Origin: an uncultured Pseudorhodobacter sp.
GTDB taxonomy: Bacteria > Pseudomonadota > Alphaproteobacteria > Rhodobacterales > Rhodobacteraceae
Length of the DNA stretch: 6,156 nucleotides
Direction of reading: 5' to 3'
Assembly (NCBI GenBank): GCA_937910975.1
Contig: CALEMZ010000487.1
Span: 1 to 6,156, forward strand
In this document: in pieces, positions 6,010-6,156 of the stretch
Layout: every line of letters begins with the position of its first letter
Position numbering within the stretch: the first letter of the stretch is position 1
The notes under the pieces: model-generated
Told to the model about the DNA's origin: nothing
Database searches by the model: none
What the model saw: only the letters and a program-made list of their open reading frames with translations
Position numbers and translations under genes: made by a program

Positions 6010-6156
6010 CCAAAGCGCTTCCCGATTACTTTGATAGAAATCACCGCTTTCACACGCACAGGTCTGCTGCGTATGCGATAGCGAGAACCGGTCCACTGGG
6101 GGGGTAATCCCCCCATTTTTAACGGGGTGCATTCGTAGAACTTACGCGGCCATTTT
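6010..6156. other. Right flank of the IS, no supported gene
   Basis: Apart from the terminator at 6097-6120 and a short palindrome AAGCGCTT (6013-6020), I see no gene here. One plus-strand frame is open from the IS into this flank and stops at TAA 6105-6107, inside the terminator loop, but it shows no recognisable protein sequence. The flank presumably continued directly from the PopZ-like gene before the IS arrived. Confidence 0.5.
6097..6120 (+). terminator. Rho-independent terminator, plus strand
   Basis: TGGGGGG (6097-6103) pairs with CCCCCCA (6109-6115) around a five-base loop (GTAAT), followed at once by five T (6116-6120). Without the IS it would lie about 120 bases past the PopZ-like stop codon and is the natural terminator of that gene. 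It has no T tract on the minus strand. Confidence 0.75.

Noticed and set aside
5914..6132. 72-codon minus-strand frame running across the right end of the IS
   Set aside because: It spans the IS junction and overlaps the terminator hairpin and the transposase start, and it has no recognisable domain.
1..6156. CRISPR array, tRNA, rRNA, toxin-antitoxin or defence system
   Set aside because: No spaced direct repeats, no cloverleaf or rRNA-like segment, and no small paired genes with relevant motifs were found on either strand.

Overview
The window looks like chromosomal DNA of an alphaproteobacterium, most likely Rhodobacterales (Roseobacter-type). The DNA is moderately GC-rich with GC-ending codons. 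The order of an isoaspartate-methyltransferase-like gene, a TolC-type outer-membrane gene and a PopZ-like acidic protein gene is, from memory, a Rhodobacterales arrangement. No organism-specific marker is present, so this placement is an inference.

Layout. (1) Positions 1-1213, minus strand: the first 404 codons of an FAD-dependent amine/amino-acid oxidoreductase of the DAO (OrdL/PuuB-like) superfamily, running off the left edge. (2) 1214-1576: a divergent intergenic stretch without a confidently called gene. It holds a GC-rich hairpin and a short, possibly coding frame that stops just before the next gene. (3) 1577-2230 and 2271-3635, plus strand: a protein-L-isoaspartate methyltransferase-family protein and, 40 bases on, a TolC-family outer-membrane efflux protein, probably one transcription unit. 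(4) 3636-3805: a short intergenic region with an inverted repeat and a good sigma-70-like promoter. (5) 3806-4773, plus: a PopZ-like (DUF2497-like) gene broken by an apparent one-base deletion in a run of C near 4194-4197. (6) 4781-6007: a complete 1227-bp IS30-family insertion sequence with 27-bp imperfect terminal repeats and one intact DDE transposase on the minus strand. It sits 7 bases past the PopZ-like stop codon. (7) 6008-6156: the far flank, with a strong plus-strand intrinsic terminator at 6097-6120 and no supported gene.

Functionally the genes are loosely connected. The methyltransferase-like protein and TolC are probably co-transcribed: the first is cytoplasmic, the second is the outer-membrane channel of type I secretion or efflux systems. 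The PopZ-like protein, if its frameshift is a sequencing error, would be a disordered acidic scaffold with conserved helical ends. The IS lies between this gene and the next terminator, with its transposase transcribed towards the gene. I found no CRISPR array, tRNA, rRNA or convincing new multigene system. The points most worth checking are the frameshift, the IS junctions, the weak PIMT substrate-site signature and the structured intergenic region at 1330-1560.
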